Positions 27,727 to 36,669 of a DNA stretch of 64,000 nucleotides are shown here, piece by piece (within the stretch, counting starts at the first letter, position 1; each line of letters starts with the position of its first letter). The notes under the pieces are model-generated. The model was not told the origin of the DNA. It ran no database searches and saw only the letters and a program-made list of their open reading frames with translations. The DNA is from Salibacterium aidingense DSM 18341 (lineage in GTDB: Bacteria; Bacillota; Bacilli; Bacillales; Marinococcaceae), in contig NZ_AUCI01000003.1 of the NCBI RefSeq assembly GCF_000429685.1, positions 62,001 through 126,000 on the forward strand, read 5' to 3'. The translations under genes and the position numbers were made by a program.

Positions 27727-28794
27727 TTATCCGAGAATCATTAGTTCTTTTGGAGAATGGGACAGGAGCTTATTGCCGTCTTCTGTAATAACAATGTCAT
27801 CTTCAATCCGAGTTCCGCCAAGTTCCGGTACGTAAATACCCGGTTCTACGGTAACTACCATTCCCGGCTCTAATAAAGAGGAAGACTTAGGCGATAATCT
27901 GGGGCCTTCGTGTACTTCCATTCCTAGGCCGTGACCGAGTCCGTGCCCAAAATATTCCCCAAAACCTTGTTTATTGATATGATCTCTGGCCACAGCATCC
28001 GCTTCTATCCCTGTCATACCGGGTTTTATTTTTTCAACGGCTTTCAACTGAGCCTCGTACACCGTCTGGTATAGTTCTTTTAATTCATTGGAAGGTTCCC
28101 CGACGGCAACTGTTCTTGTAATATCCGAACAATATCCTTGAAAATATGCCCCAAAATCAAGGGTTACCAGTTCCCCGTTCCGGATTTCTTTGTTGCTGGC
28201 CACGCCGTGCGGAAGGGCGCTTCTCTCTCCAGAAGCAACAATAATATCAAAGGAAGAAGAAACCGCCCCTTGTCTGCGCATGAAAAACTCCAGTTCATCA
28301 CTGACCTCTTTTTCCTTGACGCCTGGTTTTATAAATGTCGTGATATGTTCAAACGTACGATCTGCTATATCTACAGCGCGCTGAATAACTTCCAGCTCTT
28401 TGTCATCTTTATACTGCCTCAGGCTCTCTACCATTCCCTGTATGGGAAGCAGTTCTGCTTCTATATGTTGCTGAAGCTCTTCGTAATCGCCATAGGTGAC
28501 GTGCTCTTTTTCAAACGCGGCGGTTTGGGCCTGCTGCTGTTCGAGAAGTTCTCCCGCCTTCTTGAAAACAGAGGAAGAATGTTTAACCACTTCAAAGCCT
28601 TCACATTGTGCTTTCGCTTGTTCTACATATCTGAAATCGGTAATGAAAAAGGCCTCTTTCCTTGTCACTAAAACAGCTCCTGCTGTCCCTGTAAAACCTG
28701 ATATGTATTGACGATTAGCAGGGCTGTTAATGAACACTGCATCTGCCTGCTTTTCCTCTAATTGTCCTCTTAATGTTCTCAGTTTTTCAGACAT
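27727..28794 (-). CDS. yqhT: Xaa-Pro dipeptidase/aminopeptidase, M24 family (YqhT)
   Basis: 355 aa. N-terminal creatinase-like domain (about 1-125) and C-terminal pita-bread metallopeptidase with the metal ligands in LVTLDFGAYFQGYCSDITRT (two Asp), GHGLGHGLGMEVHEGP (His), VTVEPGIYV (Glu) and TRIEDDIVI (Glu). It cleaves after X-Pro. The second of two tandem ATG codons (28794) is better spaced (7) from GGAGG. In B. subtilis a 3-dehydroquinase gene (yqhS) lies upstream; it is absent here. Confidence 0.93.
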   Translation of the reverse strand: MSEKLRTLRGQLEEKQADAVFINSPANRQYISGFTGTAGAVLVTRKEAFFITDFRYVEQAKAQCEGFEVVKHSSSVFKKAGELLEQQQAQTAAFEKEHVTYGDYEELQQHIEAELLPIQGMVESLRQYKDDKELEVIQRAVDIADRTFEHITTFIKPGVKEKEVSDELEFFMRRQGAVSSSFDIIVASGERSALPHGVASNKEIRNGELVTLDFGAYFQGYCSDITRTVAVGEPSNELKELYQTVYEAQLKAVEKIKPGMTGIEADAVARDHINKQGFGEYFGHGLGHGLGMEVHEGPRLSPKSSSLLEPGMVVTVEPGIYVPELGGTRIEDDIVITEDGNKLLSHSPKELMILG

Positions 28795-28863
28795 CATAAT
28801 CCCTCCCCGGTTTTCTCCTGATCCCTGCAGTCAGTTTACCATAAGGTCCGCCCTTTGAATAGA

Positions 28864-29322
28864 TTACTCCTCCTGACGCTGCATTTCTTTGTATTCATAG
28901 GAAATAGAATAACCAATAAATACGCCATACACCAAATAAAGACATAGTGTCGTCGTTAAATCCGTACGGCTCATGGACGTTATTGGTTCCTTTCCGGGAA
29001 AAATCGGGTGCAGAAAGTAAAACACAACAACCCAAAGGAAAATTCCAAATCCCGCTCCAAGCCAGATAGATTCCCATTTTTGAAATAATACCCGGTACAA
29101 ATAAGCCGCTAAGATGGAAAGAAGGGCAATCATAACGATCCCCGTCAAATGACCGAGATACGTTTCCTTCCATTCCGGCAGCGCCCATGGAAGAACCGCC
29201 ATAGCCGGGCCCCATTTTGTAAAATTTAACGAAAAGGCTGCATATCCTACACAACTCCAAATAAGCCCTCCAAAAAACCCAATACCAGCCACCTTTTGAT
29301 TGAACAGCCAAATTCTTTTCAT
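28864..29322 (-). CDS. yqhR: YqhR family membrane protein
   Basis: 152 aa with four membrane helices; conserved segments GIGFFGGLIWSCVGY and LYLVYGVFIGYSISYEY. Unknown function. It keeps the yqhR position between yqhT and yqhP, but the intervening yqhQ (DUF1385) gene found in B. subtilis is not here; a DUF1385 domain instead occurs at 51.6-52.4 kb. Confidence 0.8.
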   Translation of the reverse strand: MKRIWLFNQKVAGIGFFGGLIWSCVGYAAFSLNFTKWGPAMAVLPWALPEWKETYLGHLTGIVMIALLSILAAYLYRVLFQKWESIWLGAGFGIFLWVVVFYFLHPIFPGKEPITSMSRTDLTTTLCLYLVYGVFIGYSISYEYKEMQRQEE

Positions 29323-29729
29323 ACGCCCACCTCCATTAACGGTATTATGTAGAAAAAACCAAATTTCATACCCAGAAATAGCATTCTATCCAAATTCCAA
29401 CGTGTATTTTTTTCATAATAGGGAATGTATAAGAATATGAATTGTTTTTCCTCCATTGTCTGAATTCTATAGAGGAAACCGAAAGAATCATGTAGAATAT
29501 AATTAATAGCCGTTTTACATTGATTAAAAATGTTAACATTCCCGGAAGTTCTTTTCCTCTTCAGAGGTTATCCGGATAAAGGTCCGCAGAATGTGACATG
29601 CCCAGGTTCCAAAAGCATGCCTTTTCCCACGAATGGTCATATTCAACACATACATTACTTGCAGTGAAAATAAACAGGCAGCATGTTCATCAAAGGTTTA
29701 AAGGGCTTACCATTTTTGGAGGTGATCGA
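29323..29729. other. 407-base divergent intergenic region
   Basis: The region separates yqhR from yqhP and should hold both promoters. GAATATAATTAAT at about 29492-29504 contains a TATAAT but no good -35. No structured RNA, repeat or small ORF with a Shine-Dalgarno was convincing. Confidence 0.4.
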
Positions 29730-30122
29730 ATGTCCCGTTTTCCAATGAACCCTTTTTTGATCATTGTATTTGGTCTTGCCGTTCTTGGGCTTGGGTACCA
29801 GCTTGTGACCAATCCGCTTGGACTGCTCACTTATTTACTTGTTGGTGCCGCTGTCGCCGTTGGGCTGTACTTTTTGTTTACCAGAGTCATTATGAAACGC
29901 ACTTCGATGAACCAATACCAAAAAGCCGCAGGACCGCGGGCAGCCAATGGAAAAGCAGGTTCACCCCATAAAAAATACCAAAAAGCTGCTAAACAGCAGC
30001 AGGCAAAAATGAAAGCTGATAAAAAACGTTCTCCCCGTTCAGTGAGCAAGCGTCGAAATGACCATAACCTGACTGTTATCGAGGGAAAGAAAAACCGGAA
30101 GAAAAATCGGGCTCTCTTTTAA
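29730..30122 (+). CDS. yqhP: YqhP-like membrane protein with basic tail
   Basis: 130 aa. Two membrane helices (about 7-24 and 32-52) followed by a strongly basic, Gln/Lys-rich cytoplasmic tail (KKYQKAAKQQQAKMKADKK, KRRNDHNLTVIEGKKNRKKN). This matches the SA1362/YqhP family of unknown role. ATG 29730 is directly after GGAGGTGATCGA; an in-frame upstream reading from 29598 has no site. Confidence 0.75.
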   Translation: MSRFPMNPFLIIVFGLAVLGLGYQLVTNPLGLLTYLLVGAAVAVGLYFLFTRVIMKRTSMNQYQKAAGPRAANGKAGSPHKKYQKAAKQQQAKMKADKKRSPRSVSKRRNDHNLTVIEGKKNRKKNRALF

Positions 30123-30218
30123 CCTGAGCCTGGTTTTTCTTTTACTTGGAGAAAGACCGTACCTTCTGGTGAAAAACTACCGACATTCTTAAATGTCCTG
30201 ACAAGGAGGGGAAAGAGG

Positions 30219-31001
30219 ATGTTCGTGGAATGGGCCGGGGATACCGTGCAGTTATTAACCAATGATTGGTTTTTTTTAATCGTCATCGCTGTTGTCTATT
30301 GGACCATTGATAAAAATACCGGATTGAAGCTTTTGATTGTGGTGGCGCTCAGTGTTTATTTTCATGGTCTGATCAAACAGACATTTTCTCCGATTCCTTC
30401 CGCAGGCAGTACTTCTTTCACCTTTCCTGCCCGCGAAGTCCAGCTGGCCACGTCCTTCTGGGGGTTCCTCATCCCGGAAATTTCAAAACGACGCTTTACT
30501 TTGTTGGCCTGTGTAATTATTGCCCTCATTGCCGTCATGACATTTATAAACAGCAGCCATTCCTTTCAGGATATCATTATGGCTGTGCTGGTAGGAGCGT
30601 TTGTGGTTTTTGCGGTGTATCGTTCTATGGATTGGATCGGGAGTGTGCCTGAACCTTTTTTATTTTCATTTTCCCTCGTCCTCCCCTCTTCCCTGCTGCT
30701 ATTGTTTCCAGAAGGCGGTCCATACGCAGGCCTTCTTTTAGGAGCAGGGGCGGGATATAGTTTAGAGAAATTGAAATGCCGAATGGTGGTATCCACAAAA
30801 ATTAAAAATAAGGTCATCACAGCGGCTGTTGGTTTAATCGGTCTGGTTCTTATTGCATTGTCCCAAAATCTGCTTCCTTCCACTATATTGTTATATTTTT
30901 TACATGCTGCCCTGCTTGGATTTTGGATTACCCTGGTTACTCCATTTTTGTCGGTTAAACTCAAACTAAACGACCAGAAGGGACAGCTGCGAACTTTTTG
31001 A
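30219..31001 (+). CDS. PAP2-like membrane protein with degenerate active site
   Basis: 260 aa, about seven membrane helices. The fold and spacing resemble type 2 phosphatidic acid phosphatases: a helix ending WTIDKNTGLKLL and a FHGLIKQTFSP loop where the KxxxxxxRP motif is expected. However the PSGH catalytic motif is replaced by PAREVQ and the SRxxxGxHxxxD motif by INSSHSFQDIIM, so the acid-base His is missing. It is therefore probably not an active phosphatase; a lipid-binding or regulatory role is a guess. It starts behind AAGGAGGGG, 97 bases after yqhP, and converges on yqhO. Confidence 0.65.
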   Translation: MFVEWAGDTVQLLTNDWFFLIVIAVVYWTIDKNTGLKLLIVVALSVYFHGLIKQTFSPIPSAGSTSFTFPAREVQLATSFWGFLIPEISKRRFTLLACVIIALIAVMTFINSSHSFQDIIMAVLVGAFVVFAVYRSMDWIGSVPEPFLFSFSLVLPSSLLLLFPEGGPYAGLLLGAGAGYSLEKLKCRMVVSTKIKNKVITAAVGLIGLVLIALSQNLLPSTILLYFLHAALLGFWITLVTPFLSVKLKLNDQKGQLRTF

Positions 31002-31010
31002 AGCCGTGGT

Positions 31011-31916
31011 TCAGAGAATGTTCCGAAAGGAATGGTCTAGGAATATTTCCGTTTCCTTCCTTCCGATTTGGATCAACTCTTTTTTCTGGGAAAGGTCTAA
31101 GTCAAACTGCGTGCTTTTTATATTTTCTACTGGTAAGAAGACAATATTTTTCGCCTGGCTTTTGGAAATGTAACGCAGATCGTGGGCCTTCCTCATCGTA
31201 GAAAACAGAGATTGATACAGCTTTAACGCATTTTTAATCTTTGGTGCCGGGGACTGCGCTTCCTGCATGGAAGGGGAGAGCTGAAAACCGATAACGGGTC
31301 TGCTGCATTTCCCTGTGTCTGCATCCTTGAACAACCATAAGGGAAAGTTACTCAAAATACCGCCGTCTACAATGAGGTGGATTTTTTTATTTTTTGTCCG
31401 CCATTTTACCGGTTGAAAAATGTAGGGAAGGGTGCAGCTCATTTTTACCGCTAACGCGATAGGAAAGCGATTGGGATCCACGCCGTATTTAGGCAAATCA
31501 TCCGGCAGGATCAATAAACGTCCGTCCGTTAAATCAGAAGCTATTATTTTCAACGAATCTTTCGGTAGATCCCTGAAGGTATATATCCCTTTTTTGGCCA
31601 ATAGTTGATGAATCCATTTCTCCAACTTATCTCCTTTATAAAGTCCCAATTTCCAGTACACCGCCACCCAGGACAACCAGGGCATCCGTTCGTTGATAAA
31701 GGTCTCATCCAATATGTCTGAGCTTTTCAGCGGCATAAAAATCGACTTTAATTCTCCAGACGTATATCCTGCCTGTATGAGAGCAGCCATTAGTGCCCCG
31801 GCGCTGGTTCCTGCTGTCCGTTGAAATTGATAGCCTTTCTTTTCTAGAATCTGCAATGCTCCTATAAAAGCAAACGCTTTTACCCCTCCGCCCGCGAATA
31901 CACCATCTATTTTCAT
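31011..31916 (-). CDS. yqhO: Patatin-like phospholipase YqhO
   Basis: 301 aa. Oxyanion hole FAGGGVKAFAFIGAL, nucleophile Ser in RTAGTSAGALMAAL (about residue 39), and catalytic Asp in LIVDGGILSNFPLWLF (DGG, about 170). The family hydrolyses acyl esters of membrane lipids. It lies between the convergent PAP2-like gene and mntR with its own coding direction; whether it works with the PAP2-like protein is unknown. Confidence 0.9.
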   Translation of the reverse strand: MKIDGVFAGGGVKAFAFIGALQILEKKGYQFQRTAGTSAGALMAALIQAGYTSGELKSIFMPLKSSDILDETFINERMPWLSWVAVYWKLGLYKGDKLEKWIHQLLAKKGIYTFRDLPKDSLKIIASDLTDGRLLILPDDLPKYGVDPNRFPIALAVKMSCTLPYIFQPVKWRTKNKKIHLIVDGGILSNFPLWLFKDADTGKCSRPVIGFQLSPSMQEAQSPAPKIKNALKLYQSLFSTMRKAHDLRYISKSQAKNIVFLPVENIKSTQFDLDLSQKKELIQIGRKETEIFLDHSFRNIL

Positions 31917-32010
31917 GTCTCTCTCACCCTTGTTCCATACTTTTCTCCTATCTTATGGGCGGAAAACACGGAACGTGATTGAAAATAAAAAAAGCGTTCT
32001 TTCCCGGATA

Positions 32011-32041
32011 AAAGAGGCTGCCCTTTTGAGGCAGCCTCTTT
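32011..32041 (-). terminator. mntR terminator
   Basis: A 12-bp perfect stem AAAGAGGCTGCC / GGCAGCCTCTTT with a 7-base loop, followed by TTTT on the minus strand, ten bases after the mntR stop. Confidence 0.8.
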
Positions 32042-32050
32042 AAACGGAGA

Positions 32051-32470
32051 TCAGGCTTCGTTTTTTCGTTGGATTTGTTTTAAAGTTTCCACTCTTTCTT
32101 CCTTTTCCTGAAAAAATTGAACAACATCTCCGATGCGGTCTATGGCATCCCAGCTCAAATGATGTTCTATTCCTTCCACATCATTGTATATATAGGAGTC
32201 ATCCACACCGATTAAGTTTAAGAAATCTTCCAGCAGCTCGTGGCGGTATACCAGCCGTTTTCCTACTTTTTTTCCTTTTGATGTTAAAACCAGTCCTCTA
32301 TACTTTTCATACACCAGGTACTCTTTTTTATCCAGTTTCTGCACCATTTTTGTGACGGAAGAAGGGTGGACTTCCAAGGCTTCAGCAATATCCGACACTC
32401 TGGCATATCCTTTTTCTTCGATCAGCTTATAAATACGTTCCAGATAATCTTCCATACTTGGGGTTGGCAT
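32051..32470 (-). CDS. mntR: Manganese-responsive transcriptional regulator MntR
   Basis: 139 aa DtxR-family repressor. Winged helix: [29 protein letters not shown] with the recognition helix [13 protein letters not shown]. Metal ligands are expected in the N-terminal Asp (D8) and in ELLEDFL / [12 protein letters not shown] (Glu99/102 and His77 region). It represses Mn2+ uptake genes. ATG 32470 has GGAGG 7 bases upstream; a longer reading to 32557 is unsupported. Confidence 0.95.
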   Translation of the reverse strand: MPTPSMEDYLERIYKLIEEKGYARVSDIAEALEVHPSSVTKMVQKLDKKEYLVYEKYRGLVLTSKGKKVGKRLVYRHELLEDFLNLIGVDDSYIYNDVEGIEHHLSWDAIDRIGDVVQFFQEKEERVETLKQIQRKNEA

Positions 32471-32528
32471 GAAGGTTCCTCCAATACATACAAAACCATT
32501 TGATGAGGTCAAAATTTTTTCTACTATT

Positions 32529-32557
32529 AGTATACATGAAGGATAATAGAACCACAA
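32529..32557 (-). promoter_or_regulatory. Possible mntR promoter
   Basis: TTGTGG, 17 bases, TATACT on the minus strand, about 60 bases before the mntR ATG. The -10 is good and the -35 is weak. Confidence 0.4.
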
Positions 32558-32596
32558 AGAGCAGTTTGCAGTACAGATTCTCCCAAAAACAAAAAA

Positions 32597-32890
32597 GTCT
32601 GGGACAAAACCATCACAAGAGAAAAAATTTCCGAACGATTATGCTTCGTTCGGAAATTTTTGTGCGTCTTTCTAACACTGCGTCAAAATACTTCGCTTTC
32701 ACCCACAGGGCACAAGGGCGGCACCTCCTGGCGAGCGCAGATCTGACCCGCATCCTGCGGAATCTCTAGACACGTGCTGTTCTGAGCTGGAGTCTACGTA
32801 GTTTGACTCCGCTGGATTGCTGTCCCTAAAAAACAAAACGCGAAACGTTCGTTTTCCAACACTTCTTCCCTTTGTGCCAGCCCCTTTGAG
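32597..32890 (+). repeat. Dispersed intergenic repeat, copy 3
   Basis: Starts with GTCTGGGACAAAACCATC, then the hairpin ATTTCCGAACGA...TCGTTCGGAAAT and T5. A second module, GAGCGCAGATCTGACCCGCATCC with TAGACACGTGCTG, matches copies 1 and 4. It fills the gap between nrdJ and mntR; nothing coding is seen in it. Confidence 0.75.
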
Positions 32891-32894
32891 CAGT

Positions 32895-35456
32895 TTATAA
32901 TCCGCACTTTAATTGAGCGCCGCAGTTCGTACATGTGTTGCAGCCGCCGATATCTTCTACGGTACCTTCCCGGCACACCGGGCAGGTATCTCCTATTTCG
33001 TTTCCAAAGTTAACCGTAGTAGAACGCACATCTTTAATGGTATCAACCAGAACAACTTTTGATTCTTCGTTGGAAGCAGGTTCCGTTTCTGCCTCGTTTT
33101 CGAAATGATTTTCTTCTGCTTTTAACGTAAGCACCTGCGCATCCCTGCTTCCGTCTACATAGACCGTTCCACCTTTTGCACCGCCTTTGTACAGTCTTTC
33201 ATATACTTTCTGAACTTGTTCTACCGAATATCCGCGCGGAGCGTTCACCGTTTTAGACAGCGAGCTGTCCACCCATTTTTGAATCACGCATTGGACATCC
33301 GCGTGGGCTTCCGGAGACAGGTCCATCGCAGAGATAAAAAAGTCTGGAAGATGTTCCGGATCTGCTTCCGGATGGCGGTCAAGATATTCCTGAACAATCT
33401 CTGCATTTACCTCGATGAATTTGCCAAGACGACCGCTGCGATAGTATTTAAAGGAAAAGTATGGTTCCAGTCCAGTGCTTACTCCTACCATGGTACCGGT
33501 ACTTCCTGTTGGTGCCACGGTCAAAAGGTGAGAATTACGGATACCATGTCGAAGTACTCCGTCTTTGATGTCCTGCGGCATATCTTTCATATAACCTGTT
33601 TCTGTAAAAGCTTTGCGTAGCTGCCGTGTTTCTTCTTCTGTGTTTCCAACAAGAAATGGAAAGCTTCCTTTTTCTTTTGCCAGTTCTATGCTTGTCCGGT
33701 AAGCTGTTGTTGCAATAGTTCTGAAGATATCATCAACAAGCTGATTTCCTTCGGCTGATCCATATTCCGTCTCCGCATAGATCAGCAGGTCATGCAGTCC
33801 CATGACACCGAGGCCGACACGGCGTTCTCCTTTTGCCTGACGAGTGTTTTCTTCCAGAAAATAAGGGGTGGCATCAATGACATTGTCCTGCATCCGCACT
33901 CCGGTTTCCACCGTTTTTTGCAGCTTCTCGAAATCCACTGTGCTGCGTTCTTTATCAGCCATTTCAGCTAAATTTACAGCAGCAAGATTACAGACAGAGT
34001 AAGGAGCGAGCGGCTGCTCTCCACATGGATTGGTGGCCACTACCTTTTGTCCGTAACTTTGTGCATTCGTCAGTTTATTAGCATTATCAATAAAGAAAAT
34101 ACCAGGCTCTGCCGAGTACGTGGCACAAATATTAATCAGCTTCCACAATTCCCGGGCTTTTATCGTTCTGTAGGTACGGATGCCGAATCCTCTGGCTTCC
34201 CATTCACGCACATCCCCGCATTCCTGCCATTGCTCATTGTATTTTTCCATTTCTTCGGCAGTGTAGTTTTCCACGTCGGGAAAACGGAGCGTATACTCCT
34301 CATCGTTATCCACGGCCTTCATAAAATCATCCGTTAAACAGACAGAAATGTTGGCACCAGTTAAAAATTCCGGCGAATTAACGGAATACGTGCCGCCTGT
34401 GTTCAATTTTTCTTCCGCATCCTTTATGACTTTAGAATCAAACCCACCTTGTCCCGGAATCTCTTTATAATTGAGCACTCCCTGATATAAAGCTTCTTCT
34501 GTTGGAGTTAAAGGAGTGAATTTTAGTTTTTCCTGGACAAGCGTCTGAATTTGTTCGTCTTCAGAATTTTCGAGAAGGAAACGTAAAATCCTTGGATTCT
34601 GCATTTTTGAGATAATAAATTCGAGTACATCCGGGTGCCAGTCCGCAAGCATAATCATCTGTGCCCCGCGCCGGGAACCACCTTGTTCCACAAGATGGGT
34701 AAGTTTGGCAATATCATCCAGCCACGAAACAGAACCGGAAGATTTGCCGTTCACCCCTCTTGCAAGCGTATTGCGCGGTCGAAGCGTAGACCCGTTCGTT
34801 CCTACCCCGCCGCCGCGGCTCATAATTTCCATTACCTGTTTCCGGTGTTCGGAGATGCCTTCGCGGGAATCTTCGATAAACGGCATAACATAACAGTTAA
34901 AGTACGTTACGTCCGTTTCAGCGCCAGCTCCGTACAATACCCGTCCGGCCGGCACAAAGTTCATTCGGACAAGCTCTTGATAAAAGGCTTCAAAGGATTC
35001 TTCCCGTTTTTCCTTTGTTGTTTCCACCTCTGCCAGGCCTGCGGCGTTGCGTTTCGCAATCTGTTCATAATAAATTTCCAAAGGTTTTTCAATGACATCC
35101 AGGGTACGTGTCACAATCCCGGTATCGGCTTCGTCGTTTTCAAGAACGTGACGGAAGCTTTCATCCACCAGTACCTGCGCTTTCCCAGCTTCCCAATCCA
35201 GTTCTGTGATGAAGCCGTATCCCCTTGCCGGAAATTTCGGATCCTGTTTCACGGTTAAGACCACAAAATCACCATTAGATAAGGTTCTTTTTTCCGTATC
35301 TTTAAAGGTATAGCGATCCAGCATAACCAGCCGGGAAACTCCTGTCTTGGTTACATTCATGTCATCCGTTATGGGATGGACCTGGGGAAAAAGGGCAATA
35401 TCCTCATTTAATTTTTTCTTATCTATAGCTGCAAACTGCTGCATGGTGGTGCTCAT
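32895..35456 (-). CDS. nrdJ: Class II (adenosylcobalamin-dependent) ribonucleotide reductase
   Basis: 853 aa. Seen: the substrate-binding finger loop with NPCGEQPLAPYSVCNLAAVNLAEM split around the active-site Cys, the N-terminal Cys in VTYFNCYVMPF, GGGVGTNGSTLRPR, and APTGSTGTMVGVSTGLEP. The C-terminus has CPVCREGTVEDIGGCNTCTNCG, the mobile cysteine/zinc-like tail that re-reduces the active site. It reduces ribonucleotides using vitamin B12, working with or without oxygen. ATG 35456 follows GGAGGACGAAAACA; the earlier in-frame ATG at 35474 overlaps this site. Two NrdR boxes lie upstream. No cobalamin riboswitch was recognised. Confidence 0.95.
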   Translation of the reverse strand: MSTTMQQFAAIDKKKLNEDIALFPQVHPITDDMNVTKTGVSRLVMLDRYTFKDTEKRTLSNGDFVVLTVKQDPKFPARGYGFITELDWEAGKAQVLVDESFRHVLENDEADTGIVTRTLDVIEKPLEIYYEQIAKRNAAGLAEVETTKEKREESFEAFYQELVRMNFVPAGRVLYGAGAETDVTYFNCYVMPFIEDSREGISEHRKQVMEIMSRGGGVGTNGSTLRPRNTLARGVNGKSSGSVSWLDDIAKLTHLVEQGGSRRGAQMIMLADWHPDVLEFIISKMQNPRILRFLLENSEDEQIQTLVQEKLKFTPLTPTEEALYQGVLNYKEIPGQGGFDSKVIKDAEEKLNTGGTYSVNSPEFLTGANISVCLTDDFMKAVDNDEEYTLRFPDVENYTAEEMEKYNEQWQECGDVREWEARGFGIRTYRTIKARELWKLINICATYSAEPGIFFIDNANKLTNAQSYGQKVVATNPCGEQPLAPYSVCNLAAVNLAEMADKERSTVDFEKLQKTVETGVRMQDNVIDATPYFLEENTRQAKGERRVGLGVMGLHDLLIYAETEYGSAEGNQLVDDIFRTIATTAYRTSIELAKEKGSFPFLVGNTEEETRQLRKAFTETGYMKDMPQDIKDGVLRHGIRNSHLLTVAPTGSTGTMVGVSTGLEPYFSFKYYRSGRLGKFIEVNAEIVQEYLDRHPEADPEHLPDFFISAMDLSPEAHADVQCVIQKWVDSSLSKTVNAPRGYSVEQVQKVYERLYKGGAKGGTVYVDGSRDAQVLTLKAEENHFENEAETEPASNEESKVVLVDTIKDVRSTTVNFGNEIGDTCPVCREGTVEDIGGCNTCTNCGAQLKCGL

Positions 35457-35519
35457 TGTTTTCGTCCTCCCCATTTCTAATATGGTATGTATAAGCTTAT
35501 CATATCCTCCGCTCTCAAA

Positions 35520-35564
35520 TCAATATATTGTGTTCTTATTTTTAACTTCTACACTATATATGGT
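35520..35564 (-). promoter_or_regulatory. Tandem NrdR boxes upstream of nrdJ
   Basis: TCAATATATTGTGT (35520-35533) and ACACTATATATGGT (35551-35564) both fit the NrdR consensus acaCwAtATaTwGtgt, and their centres are 31 bp apart, the spacing typical of paired NrdR sites. A TTGACA lies at 35590-35595 on the minus strand, so the boxes would cover the promoter. NrdR represses ribonucleotide reductase genes in response to nucleotides. Confidence 0.75.
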
Positions 35565-35742
35565 TACAGAATCAGATTTTCATGCATTTTGTCAACTTAT
35601 AAAGTCAGCGATATAAAGAGAATATGGAAGAAATCATAAAATCATACTCTAATTATCGGGAATTCTAAAATAATTTACTTCTTGCTTTATGGACGGCAGC
35701 TGGCAGCTATTATATTTCTTTTGCTCCGCCCGCCGCCTTTTA

Positions 35743-35751
35743 TGTTAAAGT
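35743..35751 (+). promoter_or_regulatory. Extended -10 element, possible dat promoter
   Basis: TGTTAAAGT (TGn plus TAAAGT) 37 bases before the dat start. The same TTATGTTAAA context precedes yqgX at 45.5 kb. No clear -35. Confidence 0.4.
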
Positions 35752-35787
35752 GAACAGTAGATTGTAAATACTGGAGGGTGCTGCAAT

Positions 35788-36621
35788 TTGGACTATGTGT
35801 TAATAAAAAATGAGTTTGTTCGTAAAGACCAGGCCTATATTGATTTTTATGACCGGGGATACTACTTTGGCGATGGGATCTATGAAGTAATCCGCGTATA
35901 TAACGGGATCCCCTTTTTGTGGGAAGAACATTTTGAACGGCTTCAAAGAAGTGCACGGGAACTGGATCTTGAGTTCTCCCAGCCAGTGGACGACATGAAA
36001 AAAAATATTCTTTCCCTTATCGCGAAAAATAACCTTCAAAACGGCATTGTATATTTTCAAATAACAAGAGGGGAACAAGAAAGAAACCATTTATATCCCC
36101 GGACGCTTTCTTCTGTTTTAACGGCGTTTACCAAAGAGGACGATAGTCCGGTAAGCCTGCAGGAGAATGGCATTTCATTATGGGCCCTCGATGATATCCG
36201 CTGGCTCCGCTGTGATATAAAAACGATTAATCTGTTGGGAAATGTCATGGCCAAACGCAAAGCAGAAGATGAAGGCTGCCACGAAGCCCTGCAGCACCGG
36301 GGAAATATAGTGACAGAAGGTTCCTCCACTAATGTTTATTTAGTGAAAGATGGAACCATTTACACCCATCCTGCAAACCACTACATTCTTAATGGGATCA
36401 CAAGGTTATTTATCAAACAGCTTGCCTCAGAAGAGGGTATTTCTTTTCAGGAGGAAGCATTTACCCTCGAAGATATTCCTGCTGCCGAAGAAATGTTTAT
36501 ATCCAGCACCAGTCATGAGCTTGTTCCAGTCACAAAAATAAAAGGCTCTGTCACTAAAAAGCTGGCGATTGGGCCGATTACCCGCCGGCTCCAGAAGGCA
36601 TTTGCAAGCGCCGAAAACTAA
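35788..36621 (+). CDS. dat: D-amino-acid (D-alanine) transaminase, class IV
   Basis: 277 aa PLP enzyme of fold type IV. The N-terminal FYDRGYYFGDGIYEVIRVYNG is typical; the PLP lysine is in CDIKTINLLGNVMAKRKA (about residue 145) and the N1-binding Glu in NIVTEGSSTNVYLVKDG. D-alanine/2-oxoglutarate transamination supplies D-Glu for the wall. It starts with TTG 8-9 bases behind GGAGGG. Branched-chain aminotransferase or aminodeoxychorismate lyase are related, but the HxxPR-type pattern and length favour dat. Confidence 0.85.
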   Translation: MDYVLIKNEFVRKDQAYIDFYDRGYYFGDGIYEVIRVYNGIPFLWEEHFERLQRSARELDLEFSQPVDDMKKNILSLIAKNNLQNGIVYFQITRGEQERNHLYPRTLSSVLTAFTKEDDSPVSLQENGISLWALDDIRWLRCDIKTINLLGNVMAKRKAEDEGCHEALQHRGNIVTEGSSTNVYLVKDGTIYTHPANHYILNGITRLFIKQLASEEGISFQEEAFTLEDIPAAEEMFISSTSHELVPVTKIKGSVTKKLAIGPITRRLQKAFASAEN

Positions 36622-36634
36622 AGCCTTCCAATTG

Positions 36635-36669
36635 AAAAGGCGGTTCCTCTCGAGAAGGAACCGCTTTTT
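36635..36669. terminator. Bidirectional terminator between dat and lipM
   Basis: GCGGTTCC(T) pairs with (A)GGAACCGC around CTCGAG-like loop, with A-run left and T-run right, lying between the convergent dat and lipM stops. Confidence 0.8.

Noticed and set aside
28138-28671. 177-codon frame antisense to yqhT
   Set aside because: Shadow frame; the yqhT protein on the other strand has all its metal ligands.
32794-32976. 60-codon minus-strand frame between nrdJ and mntR
   Set aside because: Covers the nrdJ C-terminus in another frame and repeat copy 3.
34635-35258. 207-codon frame antisense to nrdJ
   Set aside because: Shadow of the highly conserved nrdJ coding frame; residues are His/Arg/Phe rich with no family motif.
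35457-35700. Cobalamin riboswitch in front of nrdJ
   Set aside because: The region is too AT-rich and shows no B12-box-like GCCACTG element; NrdR boxes explain it better.
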